64,000 nt of DNA from Pedobacter frigiditerrae (lineage in GTDB: Bacteria; Bacteroidota; Bacteroidia; Sphingobacteriales; Sphingobacteriaceae). Under the pieces are notes generated by a model. The model worked only from the letters and a program-made list of their open reading frames with translations, was not told the DNA's origin and made no database searches. How positions within the stretch are numbered: the first letter of the stretch is position 1; each line of letters starts with the position of its first letter. Shown here piece after piece: positions 52,281 to 61,597 of the stretch. Made by a program: the position numbers and the translations under genes. The stretch is taken from the NCBI RefSeq assembly GCF_004331645.1, contig NZ_SJSK01000001.1:62001-126000 (forward strand), in the 5' to 3' direction.

Positions 52281-53621
52281 TTAATTTAAGGAATTACCAG
52301 GAAAATCAGACACACAACGGAAACCGATGTAAGATCTTGCCTTATCCTGATATTCATACGTACCAACAGAGTTTTGCAAAAATATACTCATGTCTTTCCA
52401 TGATCCACCTCTTACCACTTTTGCTCCTTTTGCAGTACTCGTGTAGTTGGGGTTAAAATCTAGTAATAAAGCAGTTGCAGATTTATTATATGCAGTCACC
52501 GTCCACTCAGCAACATTACCAGCCATATTATATAAGCCATAATCATTTGGAAGATAAGCACGAGCATCAACAGTATACATACCTCCATCGTCAGATAAGT
52601 TACCCCTACCAACTTTAAAGTTTGCTTGTAGACATCCCTTTGTATTCATGATGTAAGGACCTCCCCATGGATATTTAGTTTTAGTCCTTCCACCTCTCGC
52701 TGCATATTCAAATTCTTGGTCTGTTGGCAGTCTATATTTTAATCTACTGTTTTCAGGGATTTTACGTGCAGCAGCTACATTCCTGTATAATCTTGTTCTC
52801 CAATTACAAAATGCAGTTGCTTGATCCCATGTAACGCCCACTACAGGATAACGATCATAAGATGGATGGTTAAAATAAGCTTCAACCATTGGATCATTTT
52901 GTGAATACGAATAGTCCAACTTCCAAACCATTGTATCTGGATAAACACTTATTGAAGCATGTTCATTTGTTTTTCCAGGAGTTGGATTATCCTTATAGCT
53001 TTGGATAAAATCTTGTCTACTCTTACTTGGATCATTTGCGCCAGCTGCAGCTAAATCAAGATCTAAATAACTGTAAGCATATTTTAATTTCCTAACATCA
53101 ATTTCATTTTTACCAGGTAGCGCATCATTACCAGCATAATACATATTTTGTAACCTAGCTTTAAAGGCACTATTTCTTCCCCAAAGCACATTTCCATTAC
53201 CAACAGTTCTCCAGTTGATATCCTGTTGAGATGTAGTTACAGCAGGTCCGCCGGCAGTAGCTGCAGGAACAGGTTTAAAAAGTGTTGGCGCACCAGATGG
53301 GCCTAATGAATAAACTGCAACAGAGTCTCTAACCCAATTTACAAACTGCCTGTATTCTGCATTTGTAATCTCGGTTTGGTCCATATAAAAAGCACTGAAT
53401 GATGTCATTCTAGCTTGATTTCCTGAATAGAAACTCATATCCTCATCAGATGTGCCTATTAATGTTCTTCCTTGAGGAATAAAAACCATACCTAAAGGAA
53501 TGGTCTTATTCTTGAACTTTCTATTGTATGCGCCTACTAATTCACCTTGAGTACCACCACCACCACAGCTAGCAAGAAATCCACAAACAATGAAAAAACT
53601 TAGAAGGTATATCTTTCTCAT
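52281..53621 (-). CDS. gldK: Gliding motility / T9SS lipoprotein GldK
   Basis: A 446-residue lipoprotein with lipobox FLASC (C19). The remainder is a formylglycine-generating-enzyme-like fold: AFYMDQTEITNAEYRQFVNW, YPVVGVTWDQATAFCNWR, YRLPTDQEFEYAARGG, GLYNMAGNVAEWT and VVRGGSWKD. It is the outer-membrane-linked partner of GldN in the T9SS ring; enzymatic activity is not expected. The ATG at 53621 gives the signal peptide directly; an in-frame TTG upstream (53660) is unlikely. First gene of the gldKLMN operon. Confidence 0.97.
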   Translation of the reverse strand: MRKIYLLSFFIVCGFLASCGGGGTQGELVGAYNRKFKNKTIPLGMVFIPQGRTLIGTSDEDMSFYSGNQARMTSFSAFYMDQTEITNAEYRQFVNWVRDSVAVYSLGPSGAPTLFKPVPAATAGGPAVTTSQQDINWRTVGNGNVLWGRNSAFKARLQNMYYAGNDALPGKNEIDVRKLKYAYSYLDLDLAAAGANDPSKSRQDFIQSYKDNPTPGKTNEHASISVYPDTMVWKLDYSYSQNDPMVEAYFNHPSYDRYPVVGVTWDQATAFCNWRTRLYRNVAAARKIPENSRLKYRLPTDQEFEYAARGGRTKTKYPWGGPYIMNTKGCLQANFKVGRGNLSDDGGMYTVDARAYLPNDYGLYNMAGNVAEWTVTAYNKSATALLLDFNPNYTSTAKGAKVVRGGSWKDMSIFLQNSVGTYEYQDKARSYIGFRCVSDFPGNSLN

Positions 53622-53789
53622 AAAATCAGTTAATGCAATATCTTTTTTATTTAATAGCAATTTTATCGAATATCCTTGATATAAACAATTATTTGGGCAA
53701 ATAAAACCTCAACCATTTTATTCAAAATACTTTCTCGATTAAAACTTAATAACAAGTTATTGAAAATAAATCATTTATTGAAGTTTTTC

Positions 53790-53822
53790 ACAAAAAAGAA
53801 AATGTGCCTTTTAAGCACATTT
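53790..53822 (-). terminator. Terminator of the DUF4271-HemD-like operon
   Basis: Stem AAATGTGC / GCACATTT (8 bp); on the minus strand the downstream side is T-rich (TTCTTTTTTG). Confidence 0.65.
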
Positions 53823-53864
53823 CTCTGTAAAAGACTGTTAAGTAACGTTAGAATCTTCTAAAAA

Positions 53865-54635
53865 TTACTTATTAGATTTTTTTATATAATTTTCTATAGC
53901 CATAATCATAGATGGAGCTGCAGGACTAGGAGCAGCAATATCGACAATTAAACCAGCATCAGTAGCTGCTTTATTGGTATTTGAACCGAAGGCCGCAATA
54001 CGAGTATTATTTTGCTTAAAGTCTGGAAAATTAATATATAATGATTGAATACTGGATGGGCTAAAGAAACCAATTACGTCATAAAAAACTTCAGCCAAAT
54101 CAGACAAATCACTTACTACTGTTCTAAATAAAACAGCCTGAGTAAAATCATATCCATTTTTTTGCAAGAAGTTCATCGTGTCTTCCGTAGCGACATCAGA
54201 GCATGGGTACAAGAATTTCTCAGCAGCATGTTTCTTCAAAACTTCAGCTAAATCAGATGCAGTTTGCTTACCAAAAAATATCTTACGTTTTCTGTATTGG
54301 ATATATTTCTGAAGATATAAAGCAGTTGATTCAGAAATACAAAAATACTTCAGCTCAGCAGGTACATCGTATCTCATTTCTTCACAAATTCTAAAAAAAT
54401 GATCAACCGCATTACGGCTAGTAAAAACAACTGCTGTAAAATCAGCTAAATTGATTTTATCTTTTCTGAAATCTCTGGCAGGAACACCTTCAACATGAAT
54501 AAAAGACCTAAAATCTATTTTCACATTATACTTTTTTGCCAGATCAAAATAGGGCGACTTCTCTGTTTCGGGTTTTGGTAAAGTGATCAGTATACTTTTT
54601 ACTTTACGTAACCTATCTTCGTTCTTTTCCTGCAT
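53865..54635 (-). CDS. Uroporphyrinogen-III synthase (HemD) family protein
   Basis: A 256-residue protein of the HemD fold: two Rossmann-like lobes linked by a hinge. It starts with VKSILITLPKPETEKSPYFDLAKKY and has FTAVVFTSRNAVDHFFRI, YFCISESTALYLQKY, FLYPCSDVATEDTMNFLQKNGYDF and VIGFFSPSSIQSLYINF. HemD closes the tetrapyrrole ring in heme synthesis. Sequence similarity is low for the whole family, so function in heme synthesis is probable but not certain. It lies 16 bases after DUF4271, next to the gldKLMN operon. Confidence 0.8.
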   Translation of the reverse strand: MQEKNEDRLRKVKSILITLPKPETEKSPYFDLAKKYNVKIDFRSFIHVEGVPARDFRKDKINLADFTAVVFTSRNAVDHFFRICEEMRYDVPAELKYFCISESTALYLQKYIQYRKRKIFFGKQTASDLAEVLKKHAAEKFLYPCSDVATEDTMNFLQKNGYDFTQAVLFRTVVSDLSDLAEVFYDVIGFFSPSSIQSLYINFPDFKQNNTRIAAFGSNTNKAATDAGLIVDIAAPSPAAPSMIMAIENYIKKSNK

Positions 54636-54651
54636 TTTAACTAATTACCTC

Positions 54652-55614
54652 TTAAAATCCTATTGCCTTGATTAATATTAATATAGGGCAAATTTCGAGG
54701 GTGCAAAAGTACAAAATTAAATACACTTTTGGAAACCTATAATTAGATAAAATATTTATCCCTGCCCTAATAAACTGAAAAATGAATATAACTATGATCA
54801 AAATAATCGCAATTGCAATGTATAACCGCCCACTTTTTAAGGGAGATAAGGCAAATGCGACCACTAATGGAATAAACAAAAGAGAAGTATTAAAGTAACT
54901 TAAATATAATATAGATACATATTCTCCAATCGGCTTTTGAATGTCAAAAATAAACCCTAACAATCTTAACAATACAATTTTTAGCACATACAACACTATG
55001 ATGAGGGCAGAAACCGTAATAAAAAATTGAAACCCATTCTTAGCGTATTCTAATCCTTGATATTGAGCTACCAAGTAAAAAAACATCCCGATGGTAAAGC
55101 CAAATTGTACGAAAAGAAGTAAAAACGGCCATGAATTAAACAGATTATCTTCTTTATTTAAATTGCTTAATGCTCTATTACTAAAAAAAGATTCCACGAT
55201 GGCAATGAGCTGTTTAGAAAAGGTATTTTTTAACACCGCAAACATCACCAGCAGGAGAGAGACAAAACCCAATACCCATATTTCGCCTCTTGGCAACACC
55301 TCTCCTTTTTGGCGAGGGTCATTACTAATTGTACTTAGCAAAAAATTTTCAATTAAAGTTTTAAAATCACCTTTCTCAAAACCAAAGCCCATTCTTAAGC
55401 TATCTGCAATTTGTGCTTTAGTTAGCGAATCTAGTGGTCGTAAATTTTGTGGAGTAATTGTATCAATCGGAGCAACAACTACAGAATCTAAACTATCAGT
55501 ATAAAGGGCATTTTGTTGTAATGTATCCGATTCTAATTGAGTTTGATTTGCATTAAGGAGCAATACAAATCCTCCTAAAATAAAAAACACAAGCAATATT
55601 ATCCTTTTATACAT
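54652..55614 (-). CDS. DUF4271 membrane protein
   Basis: A 320-residue protein. A short N-terminal signal-like helix, then a periplasmic region with SDTLQQNALYTDSLD and PRGEIWVLGFVSLLLVMF, then six membrane helices with LRLLGFIFDIQKPIGEYVSILYLSYFN, the conserved DUF4271 segment. Its genomic position beside hemD-like and gldK genes suggests a link with envelope or T9SS function; no activity is known. A perfect -7 box (TAAATTTG, minus strand, 55652-55659) lies upstream. Confidence 0.85.
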   Translation of the reverse strand: MYKRIILLVFFILGGFVLLLNANQTQLESDTLQQNALYTDSLDSVVVAPIDTITPQNLRPLDSLTKAQIADSLRMGFGFEKGDFKTLIENFLLSTISNDPRQKGEVLPRGEIWVLGFVSLLLVMFAVLKNTFSKQLIAIVESFFSNRALSNLNKEDNLFNSWPFLLLFVQFGFTIGMFFYLVAQYQGLEYAKNGFQFFITVSALIIVLYVLKIVLLRLLGFIFDIQKPIGEYVSILYLSYFNTSLLFIPLVVAFALSPLKSGRLYIAIAIILIIVIFIFQFIRAGINILSNYRFPKVYLILYFCTLEICPILILIKAIGF

Positions 55615-55651
55615 TCTTATTATGACGAAATCAATATCGTTTTCTGAACTG

Positions 55652-55659
55652 CAAATTTA
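55652..55659 (-). promoter_or_regulatory. -7 promoter box for the DUF4271 gene
   Basis: Minus-strand TAAATTTG, full consensus match, 38 bases before the start codon. Confidence 0.4.
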
Positions 55660-55664
55660 AGCTT

Positions 55665-55672
55665 TATCTTTG
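55665..55672 (+). promoter_or_regulatory. Upstream -7 promoter box for hemW
   Basis: TATCTTTG, full match; leader of about 34 bases. Confidence 0.4.
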
Positions 55673-55698
55673 GTTTTATATTAGGGCCTAAATTAATT

Positions 55699-55706
55699 TA
55701 TCTTTG
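55699..55706 (+). promoter_or_regulatory. Start-codon-proximal -7 promoter box for hemW
   Basis: A second TATCTTTG, 34 bases after the first. Its last base is five bases before the ATG at 55711, giving a leaderless mRNA if used. Confidence 0.4.
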
Positions 55707-55710
55707 CGCA

Positions 55711-56847
55711 ATGGCCGGCATCTACATTCACATCCCTTTCTGTAAAAAAGCATGTACTTATTGCGATTTTCATTTTACTACATCGCTTAAGCATGTTGAT
55801 GAAATGACTGATGCCATTTGCACAGAAATAAGGCTAAAAAAAGATAGATTAAATGGACAACAAGTAGGAAGTATCTATTTTGGCGGGGGCACACCATCTG
55901 TTTTGCCATCTACTTCATTAGCAAAAATTTTCAATACACTTATTGATTGTTTCTCCATATCAGCCGATGCTGAAATTACCATTGAAACAAATCCAGATGA
56001 CTTAGATTCGAAAAAAATCAGTGAATTGCGCCAGCTTCCTATTAACAGATTTAGCATAGGCATTCAATCTTTTTTTAATGAGGATTTGATTTGGATGAAC
56101 AGGGCACACAATGCCGATGAAGCAGAAAGTTGTATAAAAAGAAGTCAGGACGCAGGTTTTGAGAATTTAAGCATTGATTTAATCTATGGATATCCTTTAC
56201 TAACCGATGAGAAATGGTTGGCGAACATCAACAAAACCATCGAATTGCAAACCCCGCACATTTCTGCTTATTCACTAACAGTCGAAGCGAAGACTGCATT
56301 GGCAAATGCCATTCAAAAGGGAAAACAATTAGGGCTAAATGACGAGCAAAGTGTATCTCAGTTTTTAATATTAACTGAAAAATTGGCCAAGGCGGGCTTT
56401 GAACATTATGAAATCTCTAATTATAGCTTGTCAGGAAGATATGCCATTCATAACACAAATTACTGGAAAGGCATCCCCTATTTAGGTATTGGTCCATCAG
56501 CACACGGATTTGATGGCTTTAATAGATACATCAATATAGCTAATAATGCAAAGTACTTGAATTTATTAGCTGATAAAAAACTCGCGGAAACAGTTGAAGA
56601 ATTGAGTGAAACCGACCGGTTTAATGAATATATCATGACTTCTCTTCGCACCACGTGGGGAACAAACTTGAATAAAATAGATGATGATTTTGGCAATCAG
56701 TTTTCAATCCAAGTTCAAAAAGACATTAAACCATTTCTAGCCAAAGGTCATTTAACGCTGACTGATAACATTATAAAATTAACAGAAGCTGGAAAATTAT
56801 TTGCAGATGGCATTGCTGCCGAACTTTTCGCAGAAAACATAGATTAA
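55711..56847 (+). CDS. hemW: HemW, radical SAM heme chaperone
   Basis: A 378-residue radical SAM protein. The [4Fe-4S] cluster motif is C11-x3-C15-x2-C18 in CKKACTYCDFHF, with SIYFGGGTPSVL for SAM binding. Later motifs EITIETNPDDL, FSIGIQSFFNEDL and LSIDLIYGYP, plus the C-terminal HemN-like domain (YLGIGPSAHGFDGFNRY), identify it. Once called oxygen-independent coproporphyrinogen oxidase, HemW-type proteins bind and deliver heme. An SDR gene follows 13 bases downstream. Confidence 0.94.
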   Translation: MAGIYIHIPFCKKACTYCDFHFTTSLKHVDEMTDAICTEIRLKKDRLNGQQVGSIYFGGGTPSVLPSTSLAKIFNTLIDCFSISADAEITIETNPDDLDSKKISELRQLPINRFSIGIQSFFNEDLIWMNRAHNADEAESCIKRSQDAGFENLSIDLIYGYPLLTDEKWLANINKTIELQTPHISAYSLTVEAKTALANAIQKGKQLGLNDEQSVSQFLILTEKLAKAGFEHYEISNYSLSGRYAIHNTNYWKGIPYLGIGPSAHGFDGFNRYINIANNAKYLNLLADKKLAETVEELSETDRFNEYIMTSLRTTWGTNLNKIDDDFGNQFSIQVQKDIKPFLAKGHLTLTDNIIKLTEAGKLFADGIAAELFAENID

Positions 56848-56860
56848 TTGTAATTGCATA

Positions 56861-57646
56861 ATGAACGATAAAATTGTCTGGATTACTGGCGCATCTTCAG
56901 GAATTGGAGAAGCTTTAGTTTACTCGTATAATTCTCTAGGCGCAAAACTGATTATATCTTCACGCAATCGCGATGAACTTTTGAGAGTTAAATCTAACTG
57001 CACGGATAATATCAATATTCATATTTTACCTCTTGATTTAGAAGAAAATGAGTCCTTGCCTAGCAAAGCTGATGAAGCAATCCGCATTTTTGGAAGGATA
57101 GATATCTTAATTAATAGTGGCGGAATTAGCCAAAGAAGTTTAGCGCTCGAAACCGATTTAAAAACCGAGCAACGTTTTCTCGACATCAATTTTTGGGGAA
57201 CAGTTATTTTAAGCAAAGCCATTTTACCACAAATGATAGCGCAAAATAGTGGAAGTATTGTTTGTGTAAGTAGCTTAGTAGGCAAATTCGGAACTAGATA
57301 TCGCTCCGCTTATGCTGCTTCAAAACACGCCTTACACGGCTATTTTGATTCACTTCGCATTGAACTTGATAATTCAAATATTCAAATCATGTTAGCTTGC
57401 CCCGGTTTCATCAGAACAAATGTTACAATTAACGCTTTAACAGCCGATGGCTCTACACAAGGCACAATGGATGATGCCCAAGAAAATGGAATGTCGCCAG
57501 AAGAATGCGCCAAACAAATGATAAAGGCTATCAACGCTAAAAAGGAAGAAGTTTACATTGGCCGAAAGGAAACAAAAGGAGTATTACTTAAGCGTTTCTT
57601 TCCTAAATTATTTTCGAAAATTATACGTAAAGCTAAGGTGACTTAG
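56861..57646 (+). CDS. Short-chain dehydrogenase/reductase
   Basis: A 261-residue classical SDR with an NAD(P)-binding Rossmann fold. TGASSGIG at 9-16 is the coenzyme loop, and the basic residues after it (SSRNRDELLR) favour NADPH. The catalytic set is S138, Y151 and K155 (YAASK). The N-S-G-G motif replaces the usual NNAG. It resembles ER-type dehydrogenases/SDR7-like proteins but the substrate is unknown. Co-transcribed with hemW. Confidence 0.9.
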   Translation: MNDKIVWITGASSGIGEALVYSYNSLGAKLIISSRNRDELLRVKSNCTDNINIHILPLDLEENESLPSKADEAIRIFGRIDILINSGGISQRSLALETDLKTEQRFLDINFWGTVILSKAILPQMIAQNSGSIVCVSSLVGKFGTRYRSAYAASKHALHGYFDSLRIELDNSNIQIMLACPGFIRTNVTINALTADGSTQGTMDDAQENGMSPEECAKQMIKAINAKKEEVYIGRKETKGVLLKRFFPKLFSKIIRKAKVT

Positions 57647-57756
57647 TTCAGTTAATTTTTAATTATCTGTAAACCAAATGTTTAAAACTAAATTTTATTT
57701 TTTTCAATCCATAGGATTTTATTCTCCGTAAGTGCTTCATATCAAAACTAAATTAT

Positions 57757-58308
57757 ATGAAAAGAATATTCTTATCCCTATTTGTCATAGCAGCTATGGC
57801 ATTCTCAAGTGAAGTTTACGCACAAAAAAATCCGATGGTTGGTGGTGCAGCAATGTATGCCAATAAAGATATTGTAGATAATGCAGTAAACTCTAAAGAC
57901 CACACTACATTAGTTGCAGCGGTAAAAGCGGCAGGTCTTGTAGAAACATTAAAAAGCGCAGGACCATTTACCGTATTTGCACCAACTAATGATGCTTTTG
58001 CTAAACTACCGGCCGGAACTGTAGATATGTTGGTTAAACCTGAAAACAAAGCGACATTAACTACAATTTTGACCTACCATGTTGTTGCTGGTAAAATGGG
58101 CAGTAAAGAAATTGCTGCAGCAATTAAAGCTGGTGGTGGCAAAGCAGAATTAACAACTGTACAAGGCGGAAAATTATGGGCTTGGATGGAAGGAAAAAGT
58201 TTATTGCTTAAGGACGAAAAAGGTGGTACAAGTAAAGTAACTATCGCTGATGTTTTTCAAAGCAATGGTGTAATTCATGTAATTGACACTGTTCTAATGC
58301 CAAAATAA
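57757..58308 (+). CDS. Secreted fasciclin-domain protein
   Basis: A 183-residue protein with a signal peptide (MKRIFLSLFVIAAMAFSSEVYAQ) and a single fasciclin (FAS1) domain. Its two conserved blocks are PFTVFAPTNDAFAKLP (H1) and ILTYHVVAG, then IADVFQSNGVIHVIDTVLMP (H2). FAS1 domains mediate adhesion or protein binding at the cell surface. No lipobox. It has a good terminator downstream and stands alone. Confidence 0.92.
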   Translation: MKRIFLSLFVIAAMAFSSEVYAQKNPMVGGAAMYANKDIVDNAVNSKDHTTLVAAVKAAGLVETLKSAGPFTVFAPTNDAFAKLPAGTVDMLVKPENKATLTTILTYHVVAGKMGSKEIAAAIKAGGGKAELTTVQGGKLWAWMEGKSLLLKDEKGGTSKVTIADVFQSNGVIHVIDTVLMPK

Positions 58309-58340
58309 GCAGCAAACCGGCTTAATTTATTTGCTTATAA

Positions 58341-58376
58341 AAAAGCGTTTCGACCAATGGTCGAGACGCTTTTCTA
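58341..58376 (+). terminator. Terminator after the fasciclin gene
   Basis: 15-bp stem AAAAGCGTTTCGACC / GGTCGAGACGCTTTT with one mismatch and loop AAT, then TCTATT. Confidence 0.8.
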
Positions 58377-58516
58377 TTACTAGAATTTACATCGAATTAT
58401 CATAGGCTTAACATTTATGAGATTAATCATATTTTTTTTAAATTTTAATTTACACTTTTGTATGTAATAGGTTGAAGAAGCGTTTTCTTTGCCTAAAATT
58501 TACTTTATTGCACATT

Positions 58517-59398
58517 ATGAGCTTTATTTTAAAACCTGTTGACACTGTAGAAACCATTAGCCCAGAAGATTTTAAAAAAAATTACCTGGATCCAAGGAAA
58601 CCATTAATTATTAAAGGATTAACTAAAGATTGGCCGGCTCGTGAGAAATGGACAACCGATTATTTAAAAGAAATTGGTGGCGATATAGAGGTGAATTTGG
58701 TGGACAATTCTAAAGCCGACCCAACCAAGCCAATCAACGCTTCTATAGCTAGCATGAAGTTTGGCGAATATTTAGATTTGATTAAAAGAGAACCTACCGA
58801 ACTTCGTATTTTCTTCTTCAACTTGTTTAAACATGTACCAAGCTTAATCAACGACATTAAAATTCCTAAAGATTTAATGGGTGGTTTTATAGAAAGTATG
58901 CCAGCAATGTTTTTTGGCGGCTCTAACTCTGTTACTTTTTTACATTACGATATAGATTTACCACATCTTTTCCATACGCATTTTGGCGGAAGAAAACACA
59001 TCATTCTATTTGATAATAAATGGAAAGAACGTTTATATTGTTTGCCAAATGCCACTTACGCTTTAGAAGATTATGATGTTGCCAATCCGGATTTCGAGAA
59101 ATTCCCAGCTTTAAAAGGTGTAGAAGGTTATGAGGTTTTCTTAGAACATGGCGATACTTTATTTATGCCTACAGGGATGTGGCACTGGATGAAATATGTT
59201 GATGGTTCATTCTCATTAAGCTTAAGAGCTTGGGATGCATCTTTATCTAGAAAAGCTGCCAGTGTATTTAATTTAGCAATAAAAGGTGGTGTAGATAGTT
59301 TGATAAAAATGGTTTTCAAAAAATCTTATTCAGACTGGCGTGAAAAGAAAGCCGTTCAAATCGCTGAAAAAGCATTACGAAAAGGACTTCCAAGATAA
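58517..59398 (+). CDS. Cupin-like (JmjC-fold) dioxygenase-type protein
   Basis: A 293-residue protein of the cupin-8/JmjC family. The N-terminal part has PLIIKGLTKDWPAREKWT, typical of the family. The Fe(II) site is H143-x-D145 in FLHYDIDL and H223 in MPTGMWHWM, with GRKHIILF between as the 2-oxoglutarate region. Members hydroxylate proteins or small molecules; the substrate is unknown. The ATG at 58517 is preferred to an in-frame TTG at 58472. Confidence 0.87.
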   Translation: MSFILKPVDTVETISPEDFKKNYLDPRKPLIIKGLTKDWPAREKWTTDYLKEIGGDIEVNLVDNSKADPTKPINASIASMKFGEYLDLIKREPTELRIFFFNLFKHVPSLINDIKIPKDLMGGFIESMPAMFFGGSNSVTFLHYDIDLPHLFHTHFGGRKHIILFDNKWKERLYCLPNATYALEDYDVANPDFEKFPALKGVEGYEVFLEHGDTLFMPTGMWHWMKYVDGSFSLSLRAWDASLSRKAASVFNLAIKGGVDSLIKMVFKKSYSDWREKKAVQIAEKALRKGLPR

Positions 59399-59549
59399 AT
59401 TATTTCTTTTTAAGTAAAACCCAATGCAGATCTGTAATCTATTGGGTCAAGCGTAAAAGTTGGGGAGAACCGATGCATATATCACTGATAGTTTCAACCC
59501 AAACAACTCTAGATCTAAACCCATAAGGCTATTATTCGACGCTTGGTTA

Positions 59550-59593
59550 AACGAAGGATGAACGTAAGATGAACGAAGGATGGACGTAGGATG
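59550..59593. repeat. Four-copy 11-base tandem repeat
   Basis: Units AACGAAGGATG, AACGTAAGATG, AACGAAGGATG, GACGTAGGATG at 59550-59560, 59561-59571, 59572-59582 and 59583-59593. Units 1 and 3 are identical. Confidence 0.8.
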
Positions 59594-59811
59594 GTACTAC
59601 TACCACTAAGCCTAAACTACTACACTGCACTTCTCTAACTATAAAACCCCTCTGGAATTTAAGTATGGAGAAGAGTATGGGACCCTAGCTCCCCCAGATT
59701 TTATACTTCATCCAATCTTTCCTCATCAATCGGGTTTATTTTAGAAAGCTTTTATTCCAAAGGAACTCCCTTGAAGCTACTATTAAAATTCCTTGCCCCT
59801 AAATAGCAGTG

Positions 59812-59819
59812 TAACTTTG
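59812..59819 (+). promoter_or_regulatory. -7 promoter box for the DUF5690 gene
   Basis: TAACTTTG, full match; the leader would be about 65 bases. Confidence 0.4.
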
Positions 59820-59888
59820 CACCTAAACCTTTAACGAACAACTCGTAACTAATTATTTGTATATTTCAGTTTTAAATGATAAAACTGA

Positions 59889-61154
59889 ATGGCCAAAAGC
59901 TTTAAAATAAATCAACAAGTTAAAAAAGGCTTATATGCCGCCATTGTTGTGTTTTTAGCTTACACAATGATCTTCGGCTTCAGGAAATCATTTACGGTTG
60001 CTACGTTTGATGGATTAACTATAGCGGGTTACAGCTACAAAACGGTTTTGGTCATTAGCCAAATGTTAGGTTATCTATTGGCCAAGTTCTATGGCATTAA
60101 ATATATTTCTGAGCTAAAAAGAACTGGCAGAGGGAAAATTATTTTAATGCTTACAGCAATAGCCTGGCTCAGTTGGTTGTTTTTTGCAATTACTCCTTTG
60201 CCCTATAACATTATCTTTCTTTTCATTAATGGCTTCCCATTAGGCATACTTTGGGGCGTAGTATTTTCTTATGTCGAAGGTCGAAGAAGTACCGATTTCA
60301 TTGGTGCAACTTTAGCCGTTAGCTTTATTTTTGCAGCTGGTTTTGTGAAATCTGTAGGTGCCTGGTTAATGATTACTTATAAAATCTCAGAATTTTGGGT
60401 CCCTTTTTACACCGGACTTGTATTTTCTATCCCATTAATGCTTTTTGTTTATTTAATGGAAAAAATACCCGCTCCCAATGCAGACGACATAAATCATAGG
60501 GCTAACAGAATTCCAATGTCTGCAATTGACCGCAAAAAGTTTATTAAGGAGTTTTTAGGTGGTCTGGTTGCCTGTGTAATCATCTACTGCTTTGCAACCA
60601 TCTTTAGAGACATTCGAGATAATTTTGGAGCAGAAATGTGGAAAGAAATGGGGTATTTTAATCAAGCTGCAATATTTTCTAAAACAGAAACGCCAATAAC
60701 TTTAATTGTGCTATTACTTATTGGTAGTATGGTATTAATTAAAAACAATTTCCTTGCGTTAAAAATCGCTCACATTTTTATACTCATCGGATTTTTAATA
60801 GCTGGTACTTGTACAATATTATTCAAAGAAAACTACATCACTCCTATTTGGTGGATGACCTTTGTTGGTCTAGGTCTTTATATGGTCTATATCCCTTTTA
60901 ATGCAATATTTTTCGATAGGCTCATTGCAACTTTTAAATATGCGAGCAATGTAGGGTTCTTAATTTATATAACTGATTCATTTGCCTATGTTGGCAGTAT
61001 CGGTGTTTTATTAAGTAAGGAATTCTTTAAAATAAAACTAAACTGGGTCGAGTTTTTTTCGCAAAGTGTTGTGCTACTTTCCATTATTGGAAGTATTTTA
61101 ACTTTATACTCTCTATACTACTTTACCAAAAAATACAGGAAATTAGTTAGCTAG
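59889..61154 (+). CDS. DUF5690 membrane protein (MFS-like)
   Basis: A 421-residue protein with about twelve membrane helices in two halves. The opening FGFRKSFTVATFDGLTIAGYSYKTVLVISQMLGYLLAKFYGIKYISE matches the DUF5690 pattern, related to the major facilitator superfamily. VVFSYVEGRRSTDFIGATLAVSFIF contains the conserved basic loop. The cargo is unknown. Its end overlaps the convergent NTF2-like gene by 8 bases. Confidence 0.87.
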   Translation: MAKSFKINQQVKKGLYAAIVVFLAYTMIFGFRKSFTVATFDGLTIAGYSYKTVLVISQMLGYLLAKFYGIKYISELKRTGRGKIILMLTAIAWLSWLFFAITPLPYNIIFLFINGFPLGILWGVVFSYVEGRRSTDFIGATLAVSFIFAAGFVKSVGAWLMITYKISEFWVPFYTGLVFSIPLMLFVYLMEKIPAPNADDINHRANRIPMSAIDRKKFIKEFLGGLVACVIIYCFATIFRDIRDNFGAEMWKEMGYFNQAAIFSKTETPITLIVLLLIGSMVLIKNNFLALKIAHIFILIGFLIAGTCTILFKENYITPIWWMTFVGLGLYMVYIPFNAIFFDRLIATFKYASNVGFLIYITDSFAYVGSIGVLLSKEFFKIKLNWVEFFSQSVVLLSIIGSILTLYSLYYFTKKYRKLVS

Positions 61155-61572
61155 AGTGGTCTACCACAACTTTCCAAAAACCATCAATTTTACGGAGTAA
61201 CAAGGTGAAATAACCTTTCAGCTCTGCCTTTTCTTGTTTTACATTCCAGCTGCCCAAAACGAAAGCTTTGTCCTTTGTTAAAAATTCTACTTTTTTAATT
61301 CCGAAAGTTAAATAACCCATTGTTGCTTTATCTGGATAACCTTTTTTATAATTTTCTAAGGTTTTTTGCCAGCCATAAGTCGGCCCACTTTTACCAACAA
61401 ACAATAAACTATCACTTTTCCAATAACCTTGCATATAAGCCTCAACATCTCCTTTGTTCCACTCTGCACGTTGTTTTTCCAAGACATTAAGTATGGCTTG
61501 TTTTTCTGTTGACTTTTGAGCTTTAACAGCAAAAGAAAAAGCGATTAGCACAAAAAATATGATTTTTTTCAT
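61147..61572 (-). CDS. Exported NTF2-like (DUF4440) protein
   Basis: A 141-residue protein with a signal peptide (MKKIIFFVLIAFSFAVKAQ) and one NTF2-like cone fold: ILNVLEKQRAEWNKGDVEAYMQGYW (helix and first strand), then MGYLTFGIKKVEFLTKDKAFVLGSWNVK and GYFTLLLRKIDGFWKVVVDHSS. DUF4440/SnoaL-like proteins bind small ligands or have isomerase-type activity. It is convergent with the DUF5690 gene and divergent from the kinase gene, with which it shares a short AT-rich promoter region. Confidence 0.85.
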   Translation of the reverse strand: MKKIIFFVLIAFSFAVKAQKSTEKQAILNVLEKQRAEWNKGDVEAYMQGYWKSDSLLFVGKSGPTYGWQKTLENYKKGYPDKATMGYLTFGIKKVEFLTKDKAFVLGSWNVKQEKAELKGYFTLLLRKIDGFWKVVVDHSS

Positions 61573-61597
61573 CGCTAAATTTATACATTTAATCTAT

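Larger units (their letters stand above)
59399..59888. other. 490-bp gene-free spacer
   Basis: No gene was found. It holds a four-unit 11-base tandem repeat (59550-59593), a loose CCCAAT...ATTGGG pair near 59420-59447, and a -7 box for the next gene (59812-59819). The rest shows no clear structure. Confidence 0.55.

Noticed and set aside
55091..55504. A 137-residue frame antisense to DUF4271
   Set aside because: Shadow of a supported membrane protein gene; no independent promoter box or family signal.
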